Shown: positions 32,801 to 45,137, counted from the stretch's first letter. The stretch: DNA of 64,000 nucleotides from Nematostella vectensis (GCF_932526225.1 NC_064038.1:5502741-5566740), one strand, 5' to 3'. Notes: a model not told the origin generated them from the sequence alone. Translations and numbers: made by a program.

Positions 32801-35800
32801 CTGCTGATAATCCTGCTCGAAAGTACTTCCAGTAGAGGCTTAACCTCACACTTCCAACAGCTTGGTCCTCCTCCTCATCCGCCATATCTACCGCAGGGGC
32901 CCCATCGATGAGATCGTGATGACCTTGCTGGCCTTCAACAGGTGCCGCACTAACGATGACAGAGTCTTTGGAGACACCTATACCCACATGGGAAACATCC
33001 ATGTCCTGGAACGTTCCTTTCTGAGCGATCTTCCCATCGCTCAAGACGATGATGCTATCTGCATGTTTGAGATACTGCAGCTGATGAGTGACTAATATCC
33101 GAACCTTGTTGGTTAAGGCGCCGCAGATGCACTCTTTAAAGAGATGACTACCGACTTTGGCATCAACAGCGCTGAGAGGGTCATCCAACAAGTAGATATC
33201 AGCGTCCGCGTACACCGCGCGTGCTAGACTGACACGTGTACGCTGACCACCACTCAGACTAACACCGCGTTGTCCAATACAACTCAAGTCACCTTTTGGG
33301 AATCGATTTATGTCTTTAGCCAGGTCGCACACTCTAATTGCTTTCTCATACGCAGCCTTATCGTATTCCTTGCCAAAGGTAATATTCTCACGTACTGTTC
33401 CCGAGAAGACCCAGGGCACTTGACTTACATATGCTAAGTGACCGTGTCTTCTTATTGATCCAGCATTAAGCGGTAACTCCCCCTGAATGGTCATCAACAG
33501 CGTGCTCTTACCACTCCCAACAGGCCCAGTGATGATGACCAGATCGCCTGCACCGGCAGCAAACGAGACCCCCTGCAACGTACATGAGTCATCCTGCCAG
33601 CCTGCAGCTACGCCCTGCACCGTGAGATGATGCGTGTCATCACCTGAACGGTCAGCAGTACATCGCGTAATACTCTCCACGGAGTACAATATAGGCCTAT
33701 TATGTCTAAAGCTTTCCACTCTAAGTACTTTAGTTAATCCTCGAAAAGATTTCAACCGACGAATCCATCTTTTGGTCAAAGTTTTACTCAGTATTGTAGT
33801 CTCCCCCTCACACGAGATTCGATTGATCTCGCTGCTTGCACCAAGAAGAAACTGCTCAATACGCCTGATGGACACAAACGCGTCCAATACCTCCCTGAGG
33901 CATTCTGCTAAATCCACGACTATGGCAAACTCCAGGGATTTTAGGAGGTTTATCATGGTAAAGATGCGAGCTGGGTCAAGGTGAATACCGGAGAAAATCA
34001 GAGTAATAATGGAGATAAGTGCTGCAATCGATGCGCTGACTGAGTACAGTGCCACGAAAGTTGACAAAATCAGATTCTTTAGCCGAATGATTCGCATTTC
34101 CTCCCTGAGAAATGAAGAGCATAGTGTTAGGATGTTATATATTATGGTTAAAAATTGCTGCTTTTGCGTGATAATTTTGTAATCAAGTAGTATTGTGTGG
34201 GCTTGAATGCTTTTCCCGGGATTCAAATAGAGCCTGGTGAATCTTTTAGTCGGAAGGGTTAGCTACCGAACTCTAGATAACTGTCAACTCTCAGAGCCTT
34301 GTCTTGAATCTGCGTATAATCTTTGTGGTATAGCTGTAGTTCCACTGACTTCATTAACCCTCTCATCTCATCACCATAGTTCTACTCACATTCTCAACCC
34401 ACAATACCACTAACCCTTAACCCCTTGATCTCGTCAATATTGTTTAATTCACCTCCTTAACGCTCTGATCTCATGTTTAACTCGCTTCTTTATCCCCCTG
34501 ATCTCATCACTATAATTCCACTTACCCCCTTAACCCTCTGATCTCATCACTGTAGTTCCACTCACCCCCTTAACCCTCTGATCTCATCACTATAGTTCCA
34601 CTCACCTCCATAACCCCTTCATCTCATCACTATAGTTCCACTCACCTCCTTAACCCTCTGATCTCATCACTATAGTTCCACTCACCTCCTTAACTCCTTC
34701 ATCTCATTACTATAGTTCCACTCACCTCCTTAACCCCCTGATCTCATCACTATAGTTCCGCTTACCTCATTAACCCGTTCATCTCATCACTATAGTTCCA
34801 CTTACCTCCTTAACCCGTTCATCTCATCACTATAGTTTCACTTACCTCCTTAACCCCCTGATCTCATCACTTTAGTTCATCTCACCTCCTTAACCCTCTT
34901 ATCTCATCACTATAGTTCCACTAACCTCCTTAACCCCTTGATCTCGTCACTATAGTTCCACTCCCACGCATACATCTTCACAGCACGTATCCCATGAATC
35001 ACTTCGCTCACAGCACCTAGTCTCCTATCTGTGACTGCAGCTGCCTTCCCGCGAAGCTTTGCGAATTGCTTTGCGGCCAACTGACCATAAAGCATAATGA
35101 TAAACAGGAAGAGAGCACCAGAGAGCGACTGCCAGCCAACAAACAAGCACAGCATCACAATGCAGACTACGATCTTAAATGGTCCTAGTATTGCCATGCT
35201 AAAGTTTGAGATGAAAAGCTCGATTCGTTTGGCATCATTGGAGATCAGATTGATCACGTAACCCGTTCGAACGGTTGAGAGACTGCACCGGGAAGAATTC
35301 AGGATCTGAAAAAATTTAAGAAATGACGTCACTGTCAAGCATTCATCTTCTTTGATAATTCATCACGCTATATTAAAATGTTGAACTTACCCTTTACACG
35401 TCGCACAATGAACATGAATGTTGTTTGTTACATAATTTGAAGGCCAAATGTCAAACAATATTTTTTCAATACGTGCCTGTTTTATGTCGTACAATAAGCA
35501 TTCAGTTTATACGTCACTATACAGGTCGGGTAACGTACAATAGTATTTTAATACTATACTCGTTATTTGTCACGCAATTGACAATTTCGAGACAGAAGTC
35601 AAGCTAAAGACGTGTAACGTTTCTTGTTTTCGGACACTTACTTCCTTGTATATTAATCCGATGAGAGCGACCACCTCCCCGGAATTTCCAATCCCCTCAA
35701 TGGGGGGATATGGAAATTTTCTGGAACTACACATTGAACATAAAAGTGACATGTTTTATGTTCTCTGACACTTACTTTCTTGTAGATTAATCCGATGAGA

Positions 35801-36291
35801 GCGACCTTTAGTCTCATTCCAGCGTATAAGCCAAACAGCTCCATCTGGTTTCTAGAAATCGCCCGTGAGATGCTCACCACAGTGAACCCGACAACCATCA
35901 GCGATAGTGCCAGCTGGCTCTTACCCAGGCCTAGCTCTCTCAGGAAAAACCACAGCAGCACCGTGTAACTTAAAGTGCTTAGCCCTCTTAAGAATTGGAA
36001 AGTTAACACCTTGCAAATCACCTTCCCTGGAAGGGCCCTTAATACGGATTTGTACAGCCGTGGGTAATTCCCTAATCTATGCGCGGTTCGAATTTCCTCG
36101 TTCCATTCCTGTTCGAGAATGTTCACGTTATATGTTGTTTGGTCCTCCTGTGGTAATTCATAGAGATCTTCAGCTGTCAAATTTCTCTTGAATCCTTTGA
36201 ACAGAATACCGTTCATCCAGCTGAATAATATCCACTGAAAGGCGTTGGCACGCAGCCTTGGGTTTGTCTCTTTGCCGAGATCTAGTGCCAT
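29870..36291 (-). CDS. ABCC4-like: Gene C: ABCC4/MRP4-like ABC transporter (1290 aa)
   Basis: Six exons: 35776-36291, 34926-35305, 32759-34104, 31842-32412, 31486-31622 and 29870-30792. Their lengths are 516, 380, 1346, 571, 137 and 923, identical to gene D, with consistent phases and GT-AG ends. The product is a full ABCC half-dimer pair, TMD1-NBD1-TMD2-NBD2, without an N-terminal TMD0, close to the size of MRP4. NBD1 has Walker A GPVGSGKSTLL (about aa 492), signature LSGGQ (about aa 582) and Walker B IYLLDDPLSAVD (about aa 606). NBD2 has Walker A GRTGAGKSSLL (about aa 1082), FSVGERQ (about aa 1185) and VLVLDEATANVD (about aa 1208). All catalytic motifs are present. ABCC4-type proteins export organic anions, cyclic nucleotides and conjugates at the plasma membrane, but the substrate here is unknown. 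The ATG follows CTACAGCG, which could be a 5'UTR acceptor. The intron 2 donor is GTTAGT, weaker than GTAAGA in gene D. Confidence 0.93.
34320..34966. repeat. 40-bp minisatellite in gene C, copying exon-2 end plus donor
   Basis: There are about 16 units of 40 bp (plus strand CTCACCTCCTTAACCCTCTG + ATCTCATCACTATAGTTCCA). On the minus strand a unit reads TGGAACTATAGTGATGAGAT...GGGTTAAGGAG|GTGAG. The true end of exon 2 reads TGGAACTATAGTGACGAGAT...GGGTTAAGGAG|GTTAGT. The exon edge is thus itself the first unit, and the intron carries many further donor-like GGAG|GTGAG sites. The same array is present in gene D. Confidence 0.93.
35630..35809. repeat. Duplicated exon-1 end and splice donor in gene C
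   Basis: The last 34 bases of exon 1 plus donor (35767-35809) recur at 35632-35673 with few changes (CGGATTAATATACAAGGAA|GTAAGTGTC on the minus strand). Between the copies lies a fragment of a MITE end (GTAGTTCCAGAAAATTTCC, then a C-rich tract). Reading straight through from exon 1 meets TAA inside the second copy, so use of the second donor would truncate the protein. Gene D has no such copy. Confidence 0.8.
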
Positions 36292-36910
36292 CGCTGTAGG
36301 AAGCGTTTAACAACAGCTCGACGAGGAACAGAGATCAGCAACAAATCTGCTCGTGTTGTCCACTGAATTTTCAGTTATTGCCTGTAATTCAACACAATAA
36401 GAAGCGTATAAACTCTTAAGGAATAGCACCAGGGAATTGCGGTGGTTTCGAGGAGTGCACTAATATTTAAATACCACAAAACTATTCTATATTCAAATCT
36501 TCTGCATTCCAGTCTTATGTAATGAAGTCTTCTGTATTTCTAGAGGCCTTGCCCAAGTGGAACCCAGATGCCTATTTTAAGCGTAACTGATGAATTTTTC
36601 AAGGGTCAATTTGGGTCAAAGATCTTCCAGATCTTGAAGTTATAATATTGAAGTCATCTTGATCCATCACATTCGGCCTTAAGCTATTCCAGTCTCAAAT
36701 ATTGCAACTTAGAAAGGTGAAAGATTGCCTGTATAACTTATACAGGCAATCTTTCACCTTTCTTTAAACTTTGATTTCATTATTGACATACCTTAAGTCT
36801 TGATCTTTCGGTTGTGAAGTAGTTAACCGGTCACATTCCCTTCAGAAGGGTTTCGAGGGCCTAAATATGCTAAATATGCACATTGCTTAACAAAGGTATT
36901 CAAGCATAGA
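36292..36910. other. 5' flank of gene C, inner end of left arm
   Basis: Parts match the region upstream of gene D in reverse complement, for example CTTAAGTCTTGATCTTTCGG and TTGTGAAGTAGTTAAC near 36791-36830 against about 50330-50380. The match fades at about 36910 (50217 on the other side). It is likely promoter and 5'UTR. I cannot define a TATA box. Confidence 0.55.
36711..36763. repeat. 53-bp perfect palindrome
   Basis: Two 26-base arms flank a single C at 36737. The left arm begins AGAAAGGTGAAAGATTGCCT and the right arm is its exact reverse complement. It lies about 420 bases upstream of the start of gene C, and the matching position upstream of gene D lacks it. Confidence 0.9.
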
Positions 36911-39900
36911 AAGACCAATTCAAAAAGACACATTGACAGAGTGGTATGAATTACTTCGAAACAATTGCCATCATTTCATTTTCAGAAGTGTTCATTAAAA
37001 GAGTAAGATCCCTATGAAATAAGAGGATTTTGGAATGATACACGGGCAATCGATCGAGCACGCGTTTGGAAGGGCAAAGGCAAAAAAACAGTAAGGCATA
37101 GAAAAAAAAACGGTTCCGGAAGGATAAAATACATATAGTAAGTAGAGTTAACATTGCAATCTTGCAAAGTTTTACGTTAATTTCAACCGAATGTTGGGCC
37201 GCCAAAAATAATTTCTTACATCGGAAAAACAGAGTAAACTCTTCACGGCATATTTTTTGCAGACATGAAAGAAAGTAAGACATTTTTTAGCTTTCCCGAT
37301 TTTTAATATCGATCCGCTGATAAATTAGACCTTAGATCTTTCTAAATTGGTTTGTGATTGTTTTACCACGGGCAAACCAGAAGAAATGTTCGTGTATCGA
37401 ATATTATCTTTAATTTGTTTACCGAATATATCTGTAATAACTTAAAGCCAATTTCTTTAAATTGTTGTCATAGACTGATCTGGTTCCGTTTTAGCCGTGA
37501 TTCATAACAGTAGGCGATTTTCCTCCATCATCTCGGTTCACCTCTTCCCCACTCGTAATAAAATACAACAGGGTAGGAAACCTGATTTTGTGGCCCATAA
37601 GGACAGGATGCCACTTGAAATGTGATGTCGTGAGTGCACATGCAAATTTTTCCCACAGGAAGCCAAATGGAGTGTCACCTTCTTGAGACAGACAAACAAC
37701 TTGGAGTTTGTAGATAAACGTGATAAATTGCGATTGCGCATGAGTATTTTATAAGGTGATGACCATATACATTTAAAGGGACACTGCATGCTAAATATGA
37801 TTGGGTCTTCAAATACGAGTTGTTTGACGTTAAAAAGAAGTTTGCGGGTGTTTACGCGCGGTTATTTGCTTTATTTATTATATTTATTTATTATACAAGA
37901 AAAGTGCCGAAAAACGCCGCTTGGTACGTCGGCGCAAAAACTACCAGCGGTGTACTCCAGTGGTGGGGATGTTGCCAAGGTAACCAATTATTTACTGCGC
38001 GTGTCATTCCAAGATGGCCGTCACTAAAGGGGAAAATGTTATCACAGCTTCTTTTGCTACTTTTTACAGCAAAATGGCCTTGCCGATTGTTCTCTAAATA
38101 AGGATTGATGACACAAGTTATATCTGACGAAGAGGCCGAGATTCGCGTGGTATTTTTGTCTGCGTATTATCTGTATTTCCGTGCTGTTATTGTACGCTGC
38201 AAGCAAAGTGTCTCGATAAAAAGGTATTGATAGCTCACACAAAGCTCGTATTCGATCATCTGAAGAAAAGTAAGCGATTGTTTAAAAAAATATTGAATGT
38301 AAATTATGTTGAAACTAGTATGAAAAACTGTTCTAATAAAAAATTATTCTGATATATACAGGAAAAAAATAAATATGTTATTTACCAGCTAAGGGTCGGT
38401 CCGTATCGTGAAATACCGTGACCGAGGTCAGTATTTTCAAGGCCGAGGTTACGTTATTTCACGATACGGACCGACCCTTAGCTGGTAAATAACATATTTA
38501 TTTTTTTCCTCAATAGAATTTCCAACGTTGTTTACCTTACGGGCTTACGGTTGCACGAGGCGAGGTCTCGCTTCTGACTTTCGTCGATGTCCATGAAGAT
38601 TTTGTTCGCTCATGATCATTCAGTAAACTCCATTTTTTATTTCCACGCAATGCTTTAAATAAAGAACCTCCAAAGAAGAAATCTCTGAGATTTGACCAAC
38701 AATTTTGTAAAATAATTTAGTCCAGATGGATACGTCGTTCTCAACTCGAATTGATCGTAGAAATGTCTTCTTTCGCTGTAAATCCTCAGACGATAAGATA
38801 TATTCACTATAAAGAACTTCTCTTGAATGTGGATAAGATTAAGCTGGTTATGCAGGTAGATTAGAGTGATTTGTCGTTTTTCTTCGTATGAAGAGACGAT
38901 TTGCTGCTTTTTCTATCCCAAATAAACTTTCACCAAACTTGAAATTGTCGCGCGCGTTGCAAAATCATTATGGCGGGAAATTACCAAAACAGGGAGTTTG
39001 AAGCCGATTTTTTGTAAAGTCAATGATTCTAGATAAAATAACAAATAAAATGCCGTTTTAAGGTAAAGATCTATAACTTCGGGAGTAAAAATCCAGTTTT
39101 CGATGGTCATTTTACAAATCAACTTACTATTTCGAGCTTTGGAGGTGAGCGGGCCGGTATCGCGGGGTCCAGATCGTAGGATACCGGACCTCACGAGAGC
39201 CAATCAGAGCGTGCGATTTGATGGACACCGGACCCCGAAAAAAAAAATAATTTATTTATTTGCTCTATTGCCAAAGGCACCTTTCGAATACTCTCTTGTT
39301 GATGATTTTACCCGTATGTATTGAAAATGTACTAAAGTAATCTCGTAACGAAGAACGCTTTCTTCGCTACTTCAACTAACCAGGCAAAACAATGCCCAAA
39401 TGAGCTCTCCATGGCTATATTGTCCAAGACCCAGATGCATGCAAGGGTTGCTAAATAATTGTGGTCATGCATTGATCTTCTGAGCTTTTGAAGTATGGTT
39501 CAATATGGTTCAGATATGGTTCAATCAACCATCAACTCTCCTGGGTTTTCTTGCAGGTCAATAATAACCTGAACCTCATTTGGTTTTTACCAAATTAAGT
39601 CAAATGCTATTGGGTTTCACCCTTTTTTTTTATTTTAGTCTTATTTTAAAATAGTATTTTACTTAGTACAGATTATGTAATAAGCCAGTCCTTAAGGTGT
39701 TATATGGCGAACTGCTTCCATCCTTTGTATTTAATAAACCTTACTTAATAGAATAGTTACCCTATAGAATCACATATGTAACCTAGCTGATTCAATCACT
39801 TTTCCTACTCCCTAAGCTTTTTATTTCAAAACTACCTCACCACTACATTTGACATTGAACATCTACATTTGACATCTTTTTGTGGACCTACCTGTGCATG

Positions 39901-40428
39901 TCACAGAATGATTTTGTAATTCATTTAAGTTAAGTTTGTTGATCTCAGGGGCGGATCTAGCTTTTCGCTAAAGGGGGGGTTTGGTTCAGTGGCAAAGGAG
40001 GGGGTGGGTATTTTTTGTTACATATGGCTTTCTGGCAGCCCAAAAGGGTTCCCTTTTGAGATCACTTCTCTGTTTTGTGTGTTTCTGTATTGTATTGTCT
40101 CTGAATGTAGTAGTAATTATTATTGTTGATCAATAAAGATGGAAAACTGTTTGACTCTATAATCAAGGAGAATGCCAACACAAGACACAAACTAAAATCA
40201 ACAACACAACAATGCTTGGAATTTTTTCAACTTTATTCATACTGCAGAGGTTAGATATACAATGGGTGTGTAGTTGCACTGCCAACAATAACAAAGTTTG
40301 TTACCTACATATGATTTTAGTTTATTACATCACACCATAATCTGGACAAAGATGCTTTGTTAGAGCAGGAGAATTTTCCAGGTTTACAAATATCAAAGAT
40401 TGTATAAGTATAAAAAATATATATCTAT
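36911..40428. other. Spacer of the inverted duplication, left part
   Basis: AT-rich DNA without a credible gene. It holds a MITE at 38360, a terminus-like AAAGGGACACTGCATGC at 37774-37791 (seen inverted at about 48884-48900), and a hAT-like GGGGCGGATCTAGC motif at about 39950. Confidence 0.5.
38360..38510. mobile_element. 151-bp fold-back MITE
   Basis: Arms of about 65 bases are nearly perfect inverted copies: AGGAAAAAAATAAATATG... with CTAAGGGTCGGTCCGTATCG on the left and CGATACGGACCGACCCTTAG...TTTTTTTCCT on the right. They flank a short unique core (ACCGAGGTCAGTATTTTCAA). I see no clear target duplication. Confidence 0.85.
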
Positions 40429-40673
40429 TAGATAAGAGTCCATCTATTTCCTTGCTTTAATATGCTTTAAATAAAAGCGCATAACAAACGGAATGATGGA
40501 CAACTACGAACAGGATTTGACCGAGCTAGTCCCAGTCCTTCCACAGGTATCCCAAGTAATTCTCTATCTCCTTAAAGTGTTCCTGTGGTATAACTACTTG
40601 TGGAGGAGCAGTAAAGACTGATATAAAATATAACAAAACAACATGACTGTTCTTTCGTTCCTTAGATTTAAAG

Positions 40674-42173
40674 TCATTGTTCTAGTAGACCTTTGTTGTT
40701 ATGGTCCCTGAGCCTTCTCAAGGCCAATGGGAGCTTCTGCTCTGGAGGAGGTATTGCTGGACTTGCTTCAGCCTCAACAGGTAGCTGTGTGGGACTCTCT
40801 GGTTGTACGTGCGCTGTTTCAGGGTTTGATGGTGGCTCAGGTGGCATAGTGCGATCTTCCCTGCCAACTTTGGTCTGGCCTGCTGGGGGGACACTGGTAG
40901 ACCGGGGCGTCAGGGCTTCAAGACTTGGCTTGGGTGGCATAATGGATGAAGGTTTGCTGAGGAATTTGAAATCGTCGCTTAGTAGGCGCCGTGGTGGTGC
41001 TGCCTGAACTGGTATGTATTTTCTTAGGAATTTGCGGTTTCTGATGGTGATTCTTCCTGATCCGTCAACTCGTACCACATATTGGCCAAACTGTCTCATT
41101 TCTACGACAATTCCTGTCTTGTACCATCGTGTGGGGTGTGGTCCGGTCTGGTTCTGGGTTCTGACATGGTTTCCAACTACCAGGGGAGGGAGCCTTTTGG
41201 TATGCTCAGCCCAGCTCTCTGATGCTTGCATGTGTCGGTTTCGTAGGGCTTCTCTCAACGCAAGGGTATGGCGCCAGGTAGGATGGGGGAGATAGCGCCC
41301 AGGCAGTATGGGGATGAAATCCTTTATGGGTCTACCGAAGACACACTGAGCAGGAGACAACTTCGTGTTCGGGTAGGGGGCGTTTCGGTACTGTAGTATC
41401 GCCTTCTGGAATTCATTGGTGTTCAGGTCCCCATGTGGGTCTGTGTTATTGGTGATCAGCCGTTTGACGGTTTTCACCCCGATCTCCGCCCTGCAGTTGG
41501 AGTGTGGGAATGCAACTGAGGATAGGCGGTGATGGACTCCCCAATCTTTAAGGAACTGTTGTGTTGATTGTGCAGTGAACTGTGGTCCTCCATCAGTTGC
41601 GCATTCATCGGGGACACCATATGTTGCAAAGGTACGTCTGAGGCATTCAATAAGACCAGCAGAACCATCCCTTGCTCTTTCAACAATTGGCCAATTAGAA
41701 TATCTGTCTACTGCTACAAGGTAGTTGACCCCTTTGTAGTGGAAGTAGTCAGCACAAATGCATTGGAACGGGTATGCTGGTAGTGTTGATGGGTACGGTG
41801 GGGCACTTGGCTGTGAAGGAGTCATTCGGTTGCAGTGGGAGCACCGTTCACGTAGTGCTGTGATGGCAGGTGTGATGCCTGGCCAGAAGATGGCTGACTC
41901 TGCTCTGGCTGTCATTGATGTGACCCCTTGGTGGGCAGAATGTAGCGTTGACAATATCGCATCTCTGAGAGAGGTGGGTACCACAATGCGATCTTTGTAG
42001 AGGATGACACCATCGATGGTATGGGGGTGCTGGTGGAACCTGTGGTATTCCTGAAGGGCAGGTTGGAGCTCATGCTGGAACTCTGGGAATCCTGATTCAA
42101 TGATGGTGGTCAGAGTTTGTAAGTCTGGGTCGCTGGTTGTCTCTAGCTTGACACGTTCCCAAGTGACCGCCAT
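40674..42173 (-). pseudogene. Gypsy integrase region (499 codons open)
   Basis: This open frame has an HHCC zinc-binding region (HSAHQG then CSHCNRM), followed by the integrase catalytic triad region with Asp in ICADYFHYKG, Asp in CATDGGPQF and Glu in NCRAEIGVKT. A Pro-rich C-terminal tail of about 100 residues follows. The integrase part itself is intact, but the pol polyprotein upstream is broken. Confidence 0.85.
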
Positions 42174-42210
42174 TGTGTTGAGGATAGATGAGGCTGATGA
42201 TACTAGCCCG

Positions 42211-42669
42211 TCATCGATGCTGTAGGAGCATGAATCTTGTGGCTGTTCTTTGGTGCGGATGCTTGCCAGAGAGGGGGTGCCCAGGTAGGCATGCTGAGTG
42301 AGTTAGGTTATCAATAACTGCTATGTCATCGGGTAGTGATAGTTTGTCAGGGTCTGTGGGTCCGGTCGGGCGCCTCGAGATAGCGTCTGCAGCTTTGTGT
42401 CGTGCACCGGGGATGTGTACCATACTGAACTTGTATCTAAGTGTCTTCTCCTTGAGGTTTCTGAGTCGACCATTGGAGATTTCGTCTAGGGATCTATCCC
42501 CTAATACCTTTAGCAGAGGCTTGTGGTCAACTGCAATAATTAAGTTCTTGCATCCGAGGACAAAGAAACGTGCCTTGTCGAGTGCGTCCGCGACTGCTAA
42601 TGCTTCGCCTTCAATAGGGGCGTAGCGTGTCTCGGCTGAATGTGTGAAGCGGCTGCCAACGAGTGTCAC
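42211..42669 (-). pseudogene. Gypsy RNase H region
   Basis: The frame includes YAPIEGEALAVADALDKARF and VDHKPLLKVLGDRSLDEI, then PGARHKAADAISRRP, the typical RT-linked RNase H of gypsy elements. It overlaps the RT fragment upstream in another frame, showing a frameshift, and is cut from integrase by a stop. Confidence 0.8.
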
Positions 42670-43694
42670 CTTCCAGCCGCTGCGGCAACAGAAGGGCTCT
42701 GTAGAGGGACACTGACAGTGCTTTTGGAGGAGCCAGTACCCAATGCCAGTCTTCTACCAGTCTGTGGCCAGGCATGTGGGCTTTGTCAAAGATGCGGACG
42801 CCATCTTCGATCTCGCTGATGATCGCTGATTTGGATTCTTCAAAGAGCTGGTTGAGTCCGTCATTCCACAAGAATGGGGTCCCAGGTTTCAGTGACTCGC
42901 GGAATGGGAGCATGCGTTCTGTTGCTGCGAAGGCATAAGACACTTGGTTGATCAGACCAAACCAGGAGCGCATGTCATTGATGTTACTAGGTGTAGGGAA
43001 GTGGCGGATCGCATCGAGATACTTCGTGCATGGGCGCACGCTGTCATTTGTGATCTCAAACCCTGCAAACTCTACTGTGTCGGCTGCGAAGACAAACTTG
43101 GAGGAGTTGAGGGTTATACCATGTCGCCCGCAGATGTCAAGCTAGTTGACTGCTTGGTGGAAGCTGCTGCTTATGTCGTCTGCCCACAACAATGTGTCAT
43201 CAATGCATTTGGTTTTGTCTGGGATGTCGGATAAAATCTCGTCAAACCTTCGGGAGTAGCCATCACCTGATGCGATGTATCCCTGGGGGGCCGTGTTGTA
43301 GCGATACCGTTCCCCAGGTGATAAAGTTGGTGAGGTGGCGGTCATCTTCGTGCAGAGGGACGCTGTGGTATCCATTCCAGCAGTGAAATACGGTCTTCTT
43401 CTTGTTGTGGGGCACGGAGCGAGCTTGATGGAATGGGCTCTGTGTGTGATGGGTCTCGCGTGTAGCATGTAGTTCGAGGGACTGAAAGTCGACTGTTCGG
43501 CGTAGTTTGCCATTCTTCTTTGGACACACAATCATGCGGTGGCACCATGTAACTGGTTCTCCCACTGGCACGGGCTCCAGGACGCCTAGGGCAACGTCGT
43601 GATCCAGGCCAGTTTTACTTCCTCTTGCCAATGAAGTGGCACAGGGATTGGGTATGGTGGGCCACTGGCCACATCGCATTGGGACACTGTCCAT
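42611..43694 (-). pseudogene. Gypsy reverse transcriptase fragments
   Basis: Three overlapping frames together contain RT: GEPVTWCHRMIVCPKKNGKL at the start, then the catalytic region CIDDTLLWADDI (usual Tyr replaced by Cys), then thumb and connection sequence (SVRPCTKYLDAIRHFPTPSN-like). Frame changes near 43260, 43140 and 42640 make it non-functional. Confidence 0.8.
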
Positions 43695-43927
43695 GAGAGG
43701 GAGCTACTTGTGTTCGCACGTGTTGAAAGTGCTTGAGTAATGGTTCAGAAGCCATTCTTGTAGCTGCTCCCGGTTGGTCTCTGTTGCTGGGAATGGAAGA
43801 GTGGACGGATTAGGCGGTGGTGCCTGGCGTTGTGGACAATCACATAGTTTGGGCTGTTGGGGTGATTGGTCTGCTGATCCAGTTGATGTGGATATGGTGC
43901 TCTGGGTTTGGGTGGGGAGTGTCTCTC

Positions 43928-44776
43928 CTACTGTTGGGAATCGTTCTGATATAATTCCCAGTTCTTGGCAGGTCTCCCGGCTGAGGAACAGGCGGTCGGA
44001 GTCATTTGTGACGTAATAGCAGGCTTCGTGTTCTGCTTCTTGTACTGACTGCCGATTGCATCGGTACCTTGGGCTTGAAGAAGCCGCCCTGATGACCTTT
44101 TGCCAGACTCTTTAGCTTCGATGGATTGCAACACTTCTTCCAGGCTCATGTCTTGGTTCTTCTCTCCAAGGAGGTCGAGCTGAATTTCTTCGTCCACCAA
44201 GCCACGGGTTAGTACATCTCTGAGTACGTTCTATGTGTAGTTAACTGCTGTAGCACAGTCCGGGCAGGCCACAAGGAATTTACATACGCCGGCTTGGCCG
44301 CGGAGGCGGGCACAAAAGCCTCTTTTGGTCTCATCTCTGTCCTGCCTCATGTTGTGTAAATGCACTCTTGCTACCATAGCATTTTCTTCTCTGACAGCCA
44401 GCTTCTTTATTGCCTCAAGGACCTCTTCAGGAGATTTGTTTGTAAGGGAACCACCGGCGTTGCGGGTAAGGTCTTTTCTTAGCTGCTCGTCACAGCATTC
44501 AAGAAGTTGGATAACTTTTTCTTTGCCCTTGATATGTGTGTCCTCAACATAGTCTAGCCATCTGGTTGTGAAGTAAGACCACTCTTCACTTGTCCCTGCG
44601 GTTGTTATCGTTGGTCGTCGGACCTTCTCGACTTTGGTGGAACTGCAGTTGGCCTGGGCTTCAGGAGTAGTTTGAGAGCCTTTGGAGTGTACTGTGATAA
44701 GAACAGCTGCCAACTCGTCTGTAACATCATCGGTCTCGTATTCACATGATGGAAAAGGGCATTTATAATTTGGCAT
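43928..44776 (-). pseudogene. Gypsy gag, interrupted by a stop
   Basis: The frame starts MPNYKCPFPSCEYETDD, which contains a C-x4-C zinc-like start, and continues through gag-like helical sequence (WLDYVEDTHIKGKEKVIQLL). An in-frame TAG follows NYT at 44231, after which the same frame continues (NVLRDVLTRGLVDEEIQLDL). The nucleocapsid and protease that should follow are shifted out of frame and mostly missing. Confidence 0.75.
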
Positions 44777-45137
44777 GGCTGTAGGGGTGTTTGAGGAACG
44801 TTATTTTGCTTTGTTGGGTGTGTGGAACACGTATAAGGTCTTGGCAGGGTCCAAAATGGCGGCTGTGGAAAATCCAAGATGGCCGCCGTTACGAATTGTC
44901 CTCGTTTTTTGCTGTTCTTTGCCAGTTTTCTTTGTGGAATGGCTTGATTTTCTTCCCAGGAAGTAGCTTGATATCTTTCTTGGGTGTCTAGTTGTCCATC
45001 ATAGATAAGAGTCCATCTATTTCCATACTTTAATATGCTTTAATTAAGTGCATAACAAAGGGAATGATGGAAAACTACAAACAGGGTTTGACCGAGCTAG
45101 TCCCAGTCCTTCCACAGGTATCCCAAGTAAATCTCTA

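Larger units (their letters stand above)
40429..45137 (-). mobile_element. Degenerate Ty3/gypsy LTR retrotransposon
   Basis: Short direct terminal repeats of about 136-138 bp (40429-40566 and 45002-45137; TAGATAAGAGTCCATCTATT ... CAGGTATCCCAAGTAA) bracket gag, reverse transcriptase, RNase H and integrase in the usual gypsy order on the minus strand. By eye the two repeats differ at about nine positions plus small gaps, roughly 6 percent, so the insertion is old. The gag frame carries an in-frame TAG, the protease region is lost, and pol is split by frame changes, so this copy is defective. It lies in the spacer between the two inverted ABCC genes. Confidence 0.88.
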
